From: Burkholderiales bacterium
Lineage (GTDB): Bacteria; Pseudomonadota; Gammaproteobacteria; Burkholderiales; Ga0077523
NCBI GenBank assembly: GCA_019747905.1
Contig: JAIEQG010000135.1
Location: 1 to 45,794 of the forward strand
DNA: 45,794 nt
Direction: 5' to 3'
In this document: positions 33,200-41,941 of the stretch, one piece after another
Layout: every line of letters begins with the position of its first letter
Numbering within the stretch: position 1 is the stretch's first letter
Made by a program: the position numbers and the translations under genes
The notes under the pieces: model-generated
Database searches by the model: none
The model's input: the letters and a program-made list of their open reading frames with translations, nothing else
What the model was told of the DNA's origin: nothing

Positions 33200-33991
33200 A
33201 TGCCCGACATCGCCTATGCCGCACTGGTACTCGCCGAACACCGCCTGGAGCGCGATCCCCTGGGGGAATTGCCCCCGGAGCTGCGTCCTGCGGACGAAGC
33301 CGAGGCCTATGCGATCCAGGACGAACTGCACCGGCAGCTCACGGCGCGTGGCCTCGGCGAGGTGGCGGGTCACAAGATCGGGTGCACCACACCGGTCATG
33401 CAGGCCTATCTCAAGATCGAACACCCGTGCGCCGGTGGTGTGTTCGAGCAAACCGTGCATCGAAGCCCGGCCGTCGTCCCCCATGACAAGTTCGTGCGTG
33501 TGGGGGTCGAATGCGAGATCGTCGTGCGGCTCGGAAGGGACCTGCCGCCGCGGCTCGAGCCCTATTCGCGCGCCGAAGTCGCCGACGCCGTCGTGGCGTG
33601 CATGGCCGGCATGGAGATCGTGGACGCGCGCTACGTCGACTACTCGAAACTCGACACGCCCACACTCATCGCCGACGATTTCTTTGATGCCGGTTGCGTG
33701 CTGGGTCCCGAAGTGGGGGCCTGGCGCGAGTTCGATCTGGGCGACCTCACCGGGGTGACCACGATCAACGGTGCCGAAGTGGGGCGCGGGCGGGGTGCCG
33801 ATGTGATGGGCCATCCGCTCGAGGCGCTGGCTTGGCTGGCGAGCCAGCGGGCGCAGCGCGGCCACGGTCTGCGGGCCGGCGAGTTCGTGTTCACCGGCAG
33901 CGTGGTGGCGACCAAGTGGCTGGAGCCGGGGGACCACGTTGTCATGGACATCGAGCGCCTGGGCCGGGTGGAGGCGACCTTTCCGGGATAG
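33200..33991 (+). CDS. FAH-superfamily 2-keto-4-pentenoate hydratase-like protein
   Basis: This 263-residue protein belongs to the fumarylacetoacetate hydrolase superfamily, in the hydratase/decarboxylase branch (MhpD-like). Likely metal ligands are Glu104 and Glu106 in VECEIVVRLG and a Glu in AGMEIVDARY. HKIGCTTP and GEFVFTGSV are usual hydratase segments. A frame extends to 33104, but the ATG at 33200 matches the family start; the ribosome-binding site is weak. It is divergent from the sugar ABC operon and not clearly in its pathway. It probably acts on a 2-oxo acid in the cytoplasm. Confidence 0.85.
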   Translation: MPDIAYAALVLAEHRLERDPLGELPPELRPADEAEAYAIQDELHRQLTARGLGEVAGHKIGCTTPVMQAYLKIEHPCAGGVFEQTVHRSPAVVPHDKFVRVGVECEIVVRLGRDLPPRLEPYSRAEVADAVVACMAGMEIVDARYVDYSKLDTPTLIADDFFDAGCVLGPEVGAWREFDLGDLTGVTTINGAEVGRGRGADVMGHPLEALAWLASQRAQRGHGLRAGEFVFTGSVVATKWLEPGDHVVMDIERLGRVEATFPG

Positions 33992-34060
33992 AGCGTGTGC
34001 GCCATTTCCGGCGCGCTCCGTGCTTGCCTCGAAGGTTCCGCTGCGACCGCGACCCCAGTC

Positions 34061-34507
34061 ATGAGCAAGAACCTGCCGATCTTCGTCCTCGCGCTGATCC
34101 TTTCGTCGAGCGCCGGTGCCGCCATCTACCGGTGGGTCGACGCCGACGGGCGCATCTTCTACTCCGACAGCCCGCCGAAGCAGGGTGGTGCCAAGTCGGT
34201 GAAGATCCAGCCGAACACCGTGGCGCCGGTCGCCCCGCTGCCGAAAGCGAAGCCGGCCGCCGCCGCGGGTGAGAAGGTGACGCTCTACACCGCCACGTGG
34301 TGCGGGTACTGCAAGAAGGCCAGGGCCTACCTCGAGTCGCGCAACATCCCGTTCGACGACGTCGACGTCGAGACCACCGACCGCGGCCGGCGCGAGTATC
34401 GCGAGATGGGCGGCAACGGTGTGCCGGTCATCTTCGTCGGGTCGCAACGCATGGACGGCTACGACCAGGGCAGTCTGCAGGCCATGCTGAAGGCCGGCGG
34501 CTGGTAG
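34061..34507 (+). CDS. DUF4124-glutaredoxin fusion protein, exported
   Basis: This 148-residue protein has a signal peptide (LPIFVLALILSSSAGA), then a DUF4124-like segment (AAIYRWVDADGRIFYSDSPP), a Pro/Ala/Lys linker, and a glutaredoxin domain with the redox motif CGYC (81-84), cis-Pro122 in NGVPVIFV and the closing GYDQGSLQAML helix. DUF4124 often appears at the N-terminus of exported betaproteobacterial proteins. A glutaredoxin fold in the periplasm is unusual because glutathione and reductant are mainly cytoplasmic. It stands alone, next to the signalling cluster. The ATG at 34061 has only a weak ribosome-binding site, but gives a clean signal. Confidence 0.85.
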   Translation: MSKNLPIFVLALILSSSAGAAIYRWVDADGRIFYSDSPPKQGGAKSVKIQPNTVAPVAPLPKAKPAAAAGEKVTLYTATWCGYCKKARAYLESRNIPFDDVDVETTDRGRREYREMGGNGVPVIFVGSQRMDGYDQGSLQAMLKAGGW

Positions 34508-34512
34508 ACCAG

Positions 34513-36408
34513 TCAGTGCAGACTGGCGCGGATCGCCTCCGTCTCCGGGCTCGGGGCCAACCCCAGCACGATCGACAGCATCTCGCGGCAGCGCCGGTAG
34601 ACCTTGAGGGCTTCGGCCGGTTCGCCGAGTTCGCGATAGGTGATCATGAGCCGTCGGTGCAGCCCTTCGGCGAGGTTGTCCAGTTCCAGCGCCCGCCCGT
34701 AGAGCTCGACACACTGGTCCCAGCGTCCGCGCTCCTCCAGCCACTGGCCCGCGGTCGTGACGGCGCGCACGAACTTCGCCTTGAGTCGGTCACGGGCGGT
34801 GGCGGCCCATGGATCCTGGGTCTCGTTCTCCAGGAAGTGGCCACGGTACAGGTGCAGCAGGTCGGCCACCAGGCCGATCAGCCCGGCCTCGCTACCGGCC
34901 GGATCGTGCGTGACCTGGTCGATCCGTTCGACCACCTCTTCGACGGCCCAGACGTCGACCCAGCAGCGCGACGCCTCGAGCGTGAGGCGGCCCTCGTTGA
35001 GCGTGATCACGTCGTCCAGGTCCACGAGCTTGCGCAGACGGTGCAGGTTGCTGTCGAAGGAAAGCTTGGCGGTGTCGCCTTCGGCATCGGGCCAGAGTGA
35101 ACCCATCAGTCCGGCGGAATCGACGCGGACACCGCCCCGGGCGATCAGCGCCTTCAGCAGGTCCAGAGGACGCTTCTGCACCTTGCGGCTGAACACGATC
35201 GGCTCGCCGTGGCGCAACAGCGCGAACTGACCGAGCGCATGAATCCGCAGTGGCCAGCCATCCACCTTCGGGACGGCAGGCATGGTCTTCATGCGCAGGA
35301 TGCGATGGGCCGCCACCGGTCGCGCGAAGTCATCGAGATTCACGTGCTCCGCGGCCTCGGCATCCACGATGGCTTCCACCTGGGCGAGCACCGGGGCGCT
35401 CACCAGGATTTCGCCCGGCCGGGCCTCCGCCCCCAGCCGCGATGCGAGATTGGTGACGCGGCCGATCACACCGTAGCCGGTGCGCCCTTCGTACCCGATG
35501 GCACCGATGGTGGCGTAGCCGTGCGCGATGCCGATGCCCAAGGCAATCTCGTGACCGCGCTTGCGCCAGACGGCAATGAGTGTCTCGAAGCGCTGCTGCA
35601 TCTCCAGCGCCATGCGCACGGCGCGACCCGCCGGATCCTCCACCACCACCGGGTCGTTGAACACCACCAGCATCGCACTGCCGGTGAACTGCTCCAGCGT
35701 GCCGCCGTGATGCAGGATGACCGCGCCCATTTCAGCGTGGTAGCGGCGCAGCAGGCTCATCACCTCCTCGGGTTCCGAAGCGTCCGCGAACGCGGTGAAG
35801 CCGCGCAGGTCGAGGACCACCACCGAGACTTCTCGCCGGTGTGTCGCCAGTGGGTCGTCCTCGTCGCCGGCGACGATGCGTTCGGCCAGGTGCGGCGGAA
35901 AGAAGCGCTTCAACTGAGTGAGTCGCTGCAACTCGGTGAGTTGCGCCTGCACGCGCTGCTCCAGGTCGGCATTGAGCGCAGCGAGTTCAGCTGCCTGAGC
36001 CTCGATCGCGTCGTGGAAGGATTTCACCCGCAGGAGCGAGCGCACGCGCGCCAGCAGTTCCGGGGCATTGATCGGCTTCACCAGGAAATCGTCGGCACCG
36101 GCTTCGAGACCCTTGACGCGTTCTTCCGTCGGGTCGAGCGCCGTCACCATGATGACCGGCAGCATCGCGGTGGCAGCGCTGGCGCGTAAAGCGCGACAGA
36201 CCGCGTATCCGTCCATGCCGGGCATCACCACGTCCAGCAAGACCAGATCGATGCCGCCAGAGGCCAGTGCGGCGAGCGCCTGTTCGCCGGAGTCGGCCGT
36301 CGTTACCGCATGGCCGTGGGCCTGGAGCAGATCGGCGAGCAGGCGCCGGTTCGGCGCCTGGTCATCGACGACAAGCAACCCCCGGGGTTCGCTCACGGGG
36401 CTTCGCAC
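34513..36408 (-). CDS. Response regulator: REC + class III cyclase-like + SARP/BTAD fusion
   Basis: This 631-residue multidomain protein has a receiver domain (1-128) with phosphoacceptor Asp59 in LLDVVMPG and Lys111 in LVKPI; a coiled coil (about 130-165); a class III nucleotide-cyclase-like domain (about 190-370); and a C-terminal winged-helix plus bacterial transcriptional-activation (BTAD) region (about 385-631), of the type found in SARP activators. In the cyclase domain the first metal Asp is present (Asp200 in LDLRGFT), but the second, normally in a GD pair, is Ser244 (FTGSAML). Cyclase activity is therefore doubtful. It overlaps the upstream regulator gene by 16 bases and is the last gene of the seven-gene run. 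Confidence 0.85.
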   Translation of the reverse strand: MRSPVSEPRGLLVVDDQAPNRRLLADLLQAHGHAVTTADSGEQALAALASGGIDLVLLDVVMPGMDGYAVCRALRASAATAMLPVIMVTALDPTEERVKGLEAGADDFLVKPINAPELLARVRSLLRVKSFHDAIEAQAAELAALNADLEQRVQAQLTELQRLTQLKRFFPPHLAERIVAGDEDDPLATHRREVSVVVLDLRGFTAFADASEPEEVMSLLRRYHAEMGAVILHHGGTLEQFTGSAMLVVFNDPVVVEDPAGRAVRMALEMQQRFETLIAVWRKRGHEIALGIGIAHGYATIGAIGYEGRTGYGVIGRVTNLASRLGAEARPGEILVSAPVLAQVEAIVDAEAAEHVNLDDFARPVAAHRILRMKTMPAVPKVDGWPLRIHALGQFALLRHGEPIVFSRKVQKRPLDLLKALIARGGVRVDSAGLMGSLWPDAEGDTAKLSFDSNLHRLRKLVDLDDVITLNEGRLTLEASRCWVDVWAVEEVVERIDQVTHDPAGSEAGLIGLVADLLHLYRGHFLENETQDPWAATARDRLKAKFVRAVTTAGQWLEERGRWDQCVELYGRALELDNLAEGLHRRLMITYRELGEPAEALKVYRRCREMLSIVLGLAPSPETEAIRASLH

Positions 36409-36788
36409 CCGGACTTCGGCGCGTCGATCAGTTCGCGCATCCGGCGCAGTAAACCGGCTACGCTGACGGGCTTGAACTCGATGCCGTCGAAGCCGGCTGT
36501 CTGGAACTCCGCACGCTGCGTATTCATCACCGATGCCGTCACCGCGATGACCGGGATGGACCGTGTGGCCGGTTCCGCCCGCAGGCGCCGCAGTGCCTCC
36601 ACGCCGTTGATGCCCGGCAGCTGAATGTCCATCAGGACGAGCGCCGGACCATGCTGGCTGGCAAGCGCCAGTGCCTCTTCGCCGCTCACGGCCTCCAGGG
36701 TCCGGTAGCCGGTCACCTGCAGCGCATCGCGCAGCAGCTTGCGGCTGTTCGCGTCGTCTTCGACGATCAGGATGAGATCGTGGGGCAT
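36393..36788 (-). CDS. Single-domain response regulator
   Basis: This 131-residue CheY-like receiver has the acidic pair Asp11-Asp12, phosphoacceptor Asp54 in LVLMDIQLPG, the Thr/Ser switch VTAS and a Lys in FKPVS. It has no output domain. It overlaps the kinase gene by 22 bases and the fusion regulator by 16 bases, so production of the three is tightly coupled. It may act as a phosphate shuttle or sink between kinase and fusion regulator. Confidence 0.88.
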   Translation of the reverse strand: MPHDLILIVEDDANSRKLLRDALQVTGYRTLEAVSGEEALALASQHGPALVLMDIQLPGINGVEALRRLRAEPATRSIPVIAVTASVMNTQRAEFQTAGFDGIEFKPVSVAGLLRRMRELIDAPKSGCEAP

Positions 36789-38284
36789 GGTTGTTCCACC
36801 AGGGTCACCGCGAACGTCGAACCCGCGCCGGGGGCGCTCTCAACCGATACCGAGCCGCCGTGCAACTCCGCGAGGCGCCGGACCAATGCCAGCCCGAGGC
36901 CGGTGCCTTCGCGCTTCACGATCTCGTTCGTGTCGAGTTGCTGGAACGCCTGGAACAGCTTGGCCTGCTGCGCTTCGGAAATGCCGATGCCGGTATCGCG
37001 CACGGCGATCGACACCCCGGTGTCGGTCGGTTCGGCAGCCACGCGCACCTTCCCTCCAGGGGGCGTGAACTTCACGGCGTTGGACAGGAGATTGAGGAGG
37101 ATCTGTTTTACCCGGCGCTCGTCGCCTGCGAAGGAGTTCAGGCGCGCATCCACAGCGAGTTCCAGTTCGATACCGCCCCAACGGGCACGCTCGCGCACGA
37201 ACGCCATCGCGTTATCGATGGTTGTGGGCAAATCGAACTTCGCCACCGACAACTCCATCCGGCCAGCCTCGATCTTGGACAGGTCGAGGATGTCGTTGAT
37301 GAGTGCCAGAAGATGGTGACCGGAGGCGTGAATGTCGCGCAGATACTCGGCCTGCTTCGCGTTGAGGCTGCCGAACAACCCGTCCTTCAGCACTTCCGAA
37401 AAACCGATGATCGCGTTCAGCGGCGTGCGCAGTTCGTGCGACATGTTCGCCAGGAACTCGGACTTGTGCTGGCTCGCCGCCTCGAGCTCTCCGTAGAGCC
37501 GCCCCAGTTCCTCGCTCATGCGGTTCAAGTCCGCCGCCAGTGCGCCGAGCTCGTCCCGGTTCGGCACCTGCACCGCGCGGCCGAACTCCCCCGCAGCGAT
37601 CTCGCGGGTGCGTGCTTCCATCTGCCGAACCGGCTCCACGATGGAGCTCGAGATGGTGTAACCCAGTGCCAAGGCAAGGACCACGCTCGCTGCAGCGAAT
37701 GCCATGACCGCACGACGGGAATTCGCGTAGGCGGTATGGCTCGCTTCCACGCTCGCGACCATGTCCGATTCGGCCTTGTTCACGAGTTCGTTGGTAAGAC
37801 GCTCGAGGCGATCCGCCAGCGGCGTGGCGACCCGGACCTGAAGAGTGTGAGCTTCCGCGGACTTGCCGCTGCGGATGAGCGCCACTTCCTGGGTCACGAT
37901 GCCGATGAACTCCTCGTAGTCCTCGCGAGCGCGCCGCAGCAGGTCCTTCTCGTCCTGGGCCACGTATTGCAGCCGGTCGAGGTCGTAGCCGAACTGGTTC
38001 AACTGCCGCAGCGTCGCTTCGAGCGAGCGCTCGTCAGGGGTGAGCAGGGAGGAGGCGACGCTGTAGAGCTGGCCGGTGGTGTCGTGGTTCAACTGGCGAT
38101 AGGCGGCGATCTTGCGCTGCAGCTGCACCATCTCCTCGGTTCGGCGGTTCACCTCGGACAGCGCACGCAAGCCCACCACGCCCGATGCCAGCATCATCGC
38201 GGCGATCGCGAGAAACGCGACCAGCAGCTTGGAATGGATCGACGCGCGGACCCGGGCCACGGCCCTGGGCAAACCTTGCATCAA
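36767..38284 (-). CDS. Membrane sensor histidine kinase
   Basis: This 505-residue kinase has a first transmembrane helix at about 18-40, a periplasmic helical sensor domain of about 150 residues (41-190), a second transmembrane helix at about 192-212, a HAMP domain (213-265), the HisKA H-box NMSHELRTPLNA with His283, and the ATPase domain with N-box LLNLLSNAVKF, G1 DTGIGI and G2 GTGLGLAL. The periplasmic domain is rich in Gln, Arg and Glu and looks like a four-helix bundle of the chemoreceptor type, which can bind ligands directly or through a binding protein. It overlaps the SCO gene by four bases, so the sensor and a periplasmic thiol protein are coupled. Confidence 0.9.
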   Translation of the reverse strand: MMQGLPRAVARVRASIHSKLLVAFLAIAAMMLASGVVGLRALSEVNRRTEEMVQLQRKIAAYRQLNHDTTGQLYSVASSLLTPDERSLEATLRQLNQFGYDLDRLQYVAQDEKDLLRRAREDYEEFIGIVTQEVALIRSGKSAEAHTLQVRVATPLADRLERLTNELVNKAESDMVASVEASHTAYANSRRAVMAFAAASVVLALALGYTISSSIVEPVRQMEARTREIAAGEFGRAVQVPNRDELGALAADLNRMSEELGRLYGELEAASQHKSEFLANMSHELRTPLNAIIGFSEVLKDGLFGSLNAKQAEYLRDIHASGHHLLALINDILDLSKIEAGRMELSVAKFDLPTTIDNAMAFVRERARWGGIELELAVDARLNSFAGDERRVKQILLNLLSNAVKFTPPGGKVRVAAEPTDTGVSIAVRDTGIGISEAQQAKLFQAFQQLDTNEIVKREGTGLGLALVRRLAELHGGSVSVESAPGAGSTFAVTLVEQPCPTISS

Positions 38285-38874
38285 GGCGGACCTCTCTCGT
38301 TCACCAGGGTGGTGATATCGCGCAGGAATTCCTGCGGATCGAAGCGTACGCCGATGTACTGGACACGCAGCACGCCTTGCCGGTCGACCAGGGAGGTGAG
38401 GAAAGTGTGGTCGATGGCGCCGCCGCCCGGCACCGGCTTGCGGAATACCGCATACGCCCGTGTGACCGCGTCGATCTCCTGCATCGACCCCGTGAGGAAA
38501 GTGAATCGAGCCGGGTCGATGCCATGGGCTCGACCATACGCTTGCAGCACAGCGGGGGTGTCGTTGAGGGGGTCTACCGTGATCGCTGCGAAGCGCACGT
38601 CATCGACGCGAGCCCCGAGCCGGCGTTGGATCCCCACCAGTTTCGACGTGAGCAAGGGACAGGTGTCGGAACAGCCGGCGAACATGAACGTGACTACGGT
38701 GACCCGCCCACGCAGGTCATGCAGCGAAACACGGCGTCCTGACTGGCTGACCAGAGTGAACCCAGGTGCAGGACCGATGTGAGGCAACGCGGCTTCGTCG
38801 GCCGGTCTCGCTAGCGCTCCGACGGGCGCTGCCATGGCCGCGCAGGCCAATACCGTGAGCGCGCGCTTGCGCAT
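38281..38874 (-). CDS. SCO1/SenC family protein
   Basis: This 197-residue exported protein has a signal peptide (RALTVLACAAMAAPVGALA) and the SCO thioredoxin-like fold. The CxxxC motif is AGCSDTC (Cys68, Cys72) and the copper-ligand His is His156 in AIDHTFL. SCO proteins deliver copper to cytochrome oxidase or act as periplasmic thiol reductases. No oxidase gene is nearby; its neighbours are a kinase and a hydrolase, so a redox or copper signalling role is possible. I chose the ATG at 38874 for the signal peptide. Confidence 0.85.
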   Translation of the reverse strand: MRKRALTVLACAAMAAPVGALARPADEAALPHIGPAPGFTLVSQSGRRVSLHDLRGRVTVVTFMFAGCSDTCPLLTSKLVGIQRRLGARVDDVRFAAITVDPLNDTPAVLQAYGRAHGIDPARFTFLTGSMQEIDAVTRAYAVFRKPVPGGGAIDHTFLTSLVDRQGVLRVQYIGVRFDPQEFLRDITTLVNERGPP

Positions 38875-38932
38875 CGCATTCCGAGCACTTTGGGCCGATC
38901 GGTTGCCGCTCGCCATCGTTCGCTGCACGAAC

Positions 38933-39838
38933 TCAGTGCCGCTCCAGGAACTGGAGGACGGCAGCATTGAATGCGACGGGGTTGGCGAGGTGCATGGCGT
39001 GCGCCGCGTTCGGGATCGTCACCTTCTCGCTCGATTCGAGACAGGGCTCGATCGCCTCCAGCATGAGGCCGTAGGGGCGAGGGCTCTTTTCGCCGGTAAC
39101 GAGCAGCACCGGTCGCGCAATACGACCTGCGTCGCCGCACGAGAACGGTGTCCTGGCGTCCGTCGGGAGGCTCTTGATGGAGTACGCGTTGTCCCGTATC
39201 ACTTCCTTCTGCCGGTCCGGCATCTTCTGCCAGGCGCCCGGCGCGAGCACGCCATCGATGAACCGCTCCAGTCCACCATCGACGTCACCCTGATCCAGGC
39301 GTTCCACGGCAGCTGCTATGAACTCACGGCGTTTCTCGGCCTCCGCGGCAGCGTTGGCGGTTTGCGGCAGCATTGCCTGCAATGGCGAGGGATCCATCAG
39401 CACGACGCTGCGCAGAAGCTCCGGATGGGCGCTCGCCATGAGCAGCACGACGTCGCCGCCGCGCGAGTGCCCCACGACGTGCACGGGGCCGGCACCCAGG
39501 GTGGCGATGAAGGTCGCGAGGTCGGTCGCGTGTTGTCGCAATGAAGCGTGGTCGCCTTTGCCGTCCCAACGCTCCGGATAGTAGCGGCGCAGGCTTACGG
39601 CAATCGTTCGGAAACGCTCCGAGAACGCGTCCGTTTGTCCTGACCACGTGCGATAGTCGCTCAGGGTTCCATGAACGAGCACGACCGGCGCGCCGGTTCC
39701 ACGTTCGAGATAGGCCATCTCATATCCGTTAACGGGGAGCGTCTTGATGTCGGGCGGCAACTCTCCGCTGCGCGTGGCGGTACCAGCGATCAACATCGTC
39801 ACGAGCAGAAGGAACCTGACCAAACATCGATGGATCAT
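38933..39838 (-). CDS. Exported alpha/beta hydrolase
   Basis: This 301-residue protein has a signal peptide (RCLVRFLLLVTMLIAGTATR). Alpha/beta hydrolase marks are VLVHGTLSDYRTW, the nucleophile elbow GHSRGG with Ser125, an Asp-bearing strand near LLVTGEKSPRP and a catalytic His in NAAHAMHLANP. It is predicted to be periplasmic. GAGGAAG precedes the ATG at 39838. It lies between two binding proteins and the SCO gene in one run, and a second exported hydrolase lies beside the third binding protein, so hydrolase plus binding protein is a repeated pairing here. Confidence 0.87.
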   Translation of the reverse strand: MIHRCLVRFLLLVTMLIAGTATRSGELPPDIKTLPVNGYEMAYLERGTGAPVVLVHGTLSDYRTWSGQTDAFSERFRTIAVSLRRYYPERWDGKGDHASLRQHATDLATFIATLGAGPVHVVGHSRGGDVVLLMASAHPELLRSVVLMDPSPLQAMLPQTANAAAEAEKRREFIAAAVERLDQGDVDGGLERFIDGVLAPGAWQKMPDRQKEVIRDNAYSIKSLPTDARTPFSCGDAGRIARPVLLVTGEKSPRPYGLMLEAIEPCLESSEKVTIPNAAHAMHLANPVAFNAAVLQFLERH

Positions 39839-39932
39839 GCTTGCTTCCTCTTCTGGCCTGCGTTCAGAAATCCACGGTGTCCGCTCGTACCCATCGGACC
39901 GGTCGTTCACGCGATCGGCGCGTGATTCCCGG

Positions 39933-40940
39933 TCAAGCTTTCAGTTCCTTCTTGAGTTCGTTCAGGAAGCGCCAGTCGGTTCCTCGCTCGATGAGCGTCT
40001 GCGGTGAGGACTTGATCATGCCTACGTCCCGCAGGCGCAGTGCATGAAAGCGCAGCGAATCCCCGGGGTCGTCGGTGCGCCAGCGGTCGTAGGGAAGCGC
40101 CCTGATCACCTCGCGACCCAGTTCGTAATCCGCGAAGACCCCGCGGGCTTCCATCAGGCGAGCGGCGCGGTCAGGGTCCTGCGAACACAGGTCCGCGGCT
40201 TTCAGCAATGCGCGCAGCGCGCGCTTCGTGGCCACGGGGTTCTGATGCACGAAGTCGCGACGTGCGGCTGCCAGGCAGCAGAAATACTGCGACCATGGAC
40301 GATCGCGGGTCGTGTCGATGAGTGTCCTGCCGACACGCATGGCACGCACCTGAAGGGGTTGTTGGGCGAAACCCAGGAAGGCGTCCACCTGACCTTCCAC
40401 GAACAGGCGCATCGATTCGTTCATGCGGTGGGTTTCGACCCAGCGTATGTCGGTGCGCGGATCGATTCCGACCCAGGCCATGATGCTCGAGATGAACACG
40501 TGATCCAGCTCACGCAGACGTATGACTGCGACGGACCTGCCCTTGAGGTCGCGCACGCTGCGAACCCGGTCGCTCGCCATCAGCTCCCAGCAGCCGGCAT
40601 GAATGCCGGCGAGGACGGTGATGGGTTCATCCGCTTCGAGAGGGAGCATCGCGGCGCTCACACCCATCATCGACAAGTCCGATGCGCCATTCGCAAGGGT
40701 GCCGATGCTTCCGTCCTTTTCCGTCTTCACGTACACCACGTCGGTGAAGCCTTCCAGGCGCAGCAGTTCCTCTGCCACGTAGGTCGGTGCGAAGCAGACG
40801 GCGGGCTGATGCGAAAGCCGGATGCGCGTGACTTCCGGTGGCGGTTCCGCGTGAGCCGATCGCATGGACGGTATGGCGGTTACCGTCGCGAGCACCGCCG
40901 CACGGAGCATGAATGCGCGCCGATCCGTCTGGGATATCAT
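39933..40940 (-). CDS. Tat-type periplasmic binding protein (NMT1/SsuA-like), paralogue 1
   Basis: This 335-residue protein has a twin-arginine-like signal (TDRRAFMLRAA). The fold resembles NMT1/SsuA-type type-2 binding proteins for ABC uptake of small molecules. It shares a long set of segments with paralogues 2 and 3: AGIHAGCWEL, RDLKG, DRPWSQYFCC, TKRALRALLKAADLC and a C-terminal GTDWRFLNELKKELKA. Five Cys (49, 117, 221, 222, 252) are conserved in all three copies. No permease or ATPase gene is nearby. It overlaps paralogue 2 by four bases (ATGA), so both are coupled. Confidence 0.85.
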   Translation of the reverse strand: MISQTDRRAFMLRAAVLATVTAIPSMRSAHAEPPPEVTRIRLSHQPAVCFAPTYVAEELLRLEGFTDVVYVKTEKDGSIGTLANGASDLSMMGVSAAMLPLEADEPITVLAGIHAGCWELMASDRVRSVRDLKGRSVAVIRLRELDHVFISSIMAWVGIDPRTDIRWVETHRMNESMRLFVEGQVDAFLGFAQQPLQVRAMRVGRTLIDTTRDRPWSQYFCCLAAARRDFVHQNPVATKRALRALLKAADLCSQDPDRAARLMEARGVFADYELGREVIRALPYDRWRTDDPGDSLRFHALRLRDVGMIKSSPQTLIERGTDWRFLNELKKELKA

Positions 40941-41941
40941 GCCTTCAACTCGCGCCTCAGTTCATTGAAGAACCGCCAGTCCGTGCCGTTGGCGATGATC
41001 CGGTCCGGCGTGGATTTGATCATGCCCACCTCATGCAAGCGTAGTGCATGAAAGCGCAGCGTGTCTTCCGGATTGGCGTCACGCCAGCGGCGATACGGAA
41101 AGGTCTTGAGCACCTCCAGGGAAATCTTCTGGCGCGTTTCGTACTTGCGCTCGGCCAGCATTCGAGCGGCCGCCTCCGGATCAGCGGCGCAGATGTCGGC
41201 AGCCTTGAGGAAGGCCCGCAGAGCGCGCTTCGTCGCCACCGGATACTTGGCGACGAACTCGCGACTCGCCGTGACGACGCAGCAGAAGTACTGGGACCAG
41301 GGCCGATCGAGAGCGGTGTTCACGATCACGTGGCCGATGCCGCGTTCACGCAACTCTTGAGGCTGGGGAGCGAAGCCCATGATGGCGTCCGCCTTGCCTT
41401 CCATGAAAAGGCGCATGGTGTCGAATGTGTTCTCCATGATCCACTTCACCTCCGTGCGGGGATTGACGCCCACGTAGGCGAGCATGCTCGACACCAGCAC
41501 GTGGTCGCCACCGCCGACGGCCATGATGGCGATGGTCTTGCCCTTGAGGTCGCGGATCGCGTGGATGCGATCGTTGCCGATCAGTTCGTAGCAGCCCGCG
41601 TGAATGCCGGCGAGAACCACGACCGGATTGCCGGCGTCGAGCGAATAGAGGCTGGCGGGCGCGGCATCCATCGTGATGTCGGCTTTCCGCGCTTCGATGA
41701 CCTGGACCGGTGCCCCCGTGACCATCTCTTCGTAGCGGATATCGGTGAAACCCTCCGCGCGCAGGAGGTCTTCCGCCAGATATTGCGGGGCGAGGCAGAT
41801 AGCGGGCGCATGGACCAAGCGGATGCGGGTGGTCTCGGGAGGTGGTTCTGCTGCCATGGTGGAAGCAAGTCCGAACAGCGAACTGCCGCTGAATGCAGTC
41901 GCGCCGAACAGAAAGCGTCTTCGGATCGCCGACGGACTCAT
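40937..41941 (-). CDS. Tat-type periplasmic binding protein (NMT1/SsuA-like), paralogue 2
   Basis: This 334-residue protein starts at the ATG at 41941; the frame is open much further upstream, but only this start gives the Tat-like signal (SAIRRRFLFGATAF). Its conserved segments are AGIHAGCYEL, RDLKG, DRPWSQYFCC, TKRALRAFLKAADIC and GTDWRFFNELRRELKA. Cys49, 117, 220, 221 and 251 match those of the other two copies. It heads the seven-gene minus-strand run that ends with the regulator fusion. Given the position, its ligand could be the input for the kinase. Confidence 0.85.
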   Translation of the reverse strand: MSPSAIRRRFLFGATAFSGSSLFGLASTMAAEPPPETTRIRLVHAPAICLAPQYLAEDLLRAEGFTDIRYEEMVTGAPVQVIEARKADITMDAAPASLYSLDAGNPVVVLAGIHAGCYELIGNDRIHAIRDLKGKTIAIMAVGGGDHVLVSSMLAYVGVNPRTEVKWIMENTFDTMRLFMEGKADAIMGFAPQPQELRERGIGHVIVNTALDRPWSQYFCCVVTASREFVAKYPVATKRALRAFLKAADICAADPEAAARMLAERKYETRQKISLEVLKTFPYRRWRDANPEDTLRFHALRLHEVGMIKSTPDRIIANGTDWRFFNELRRELKA

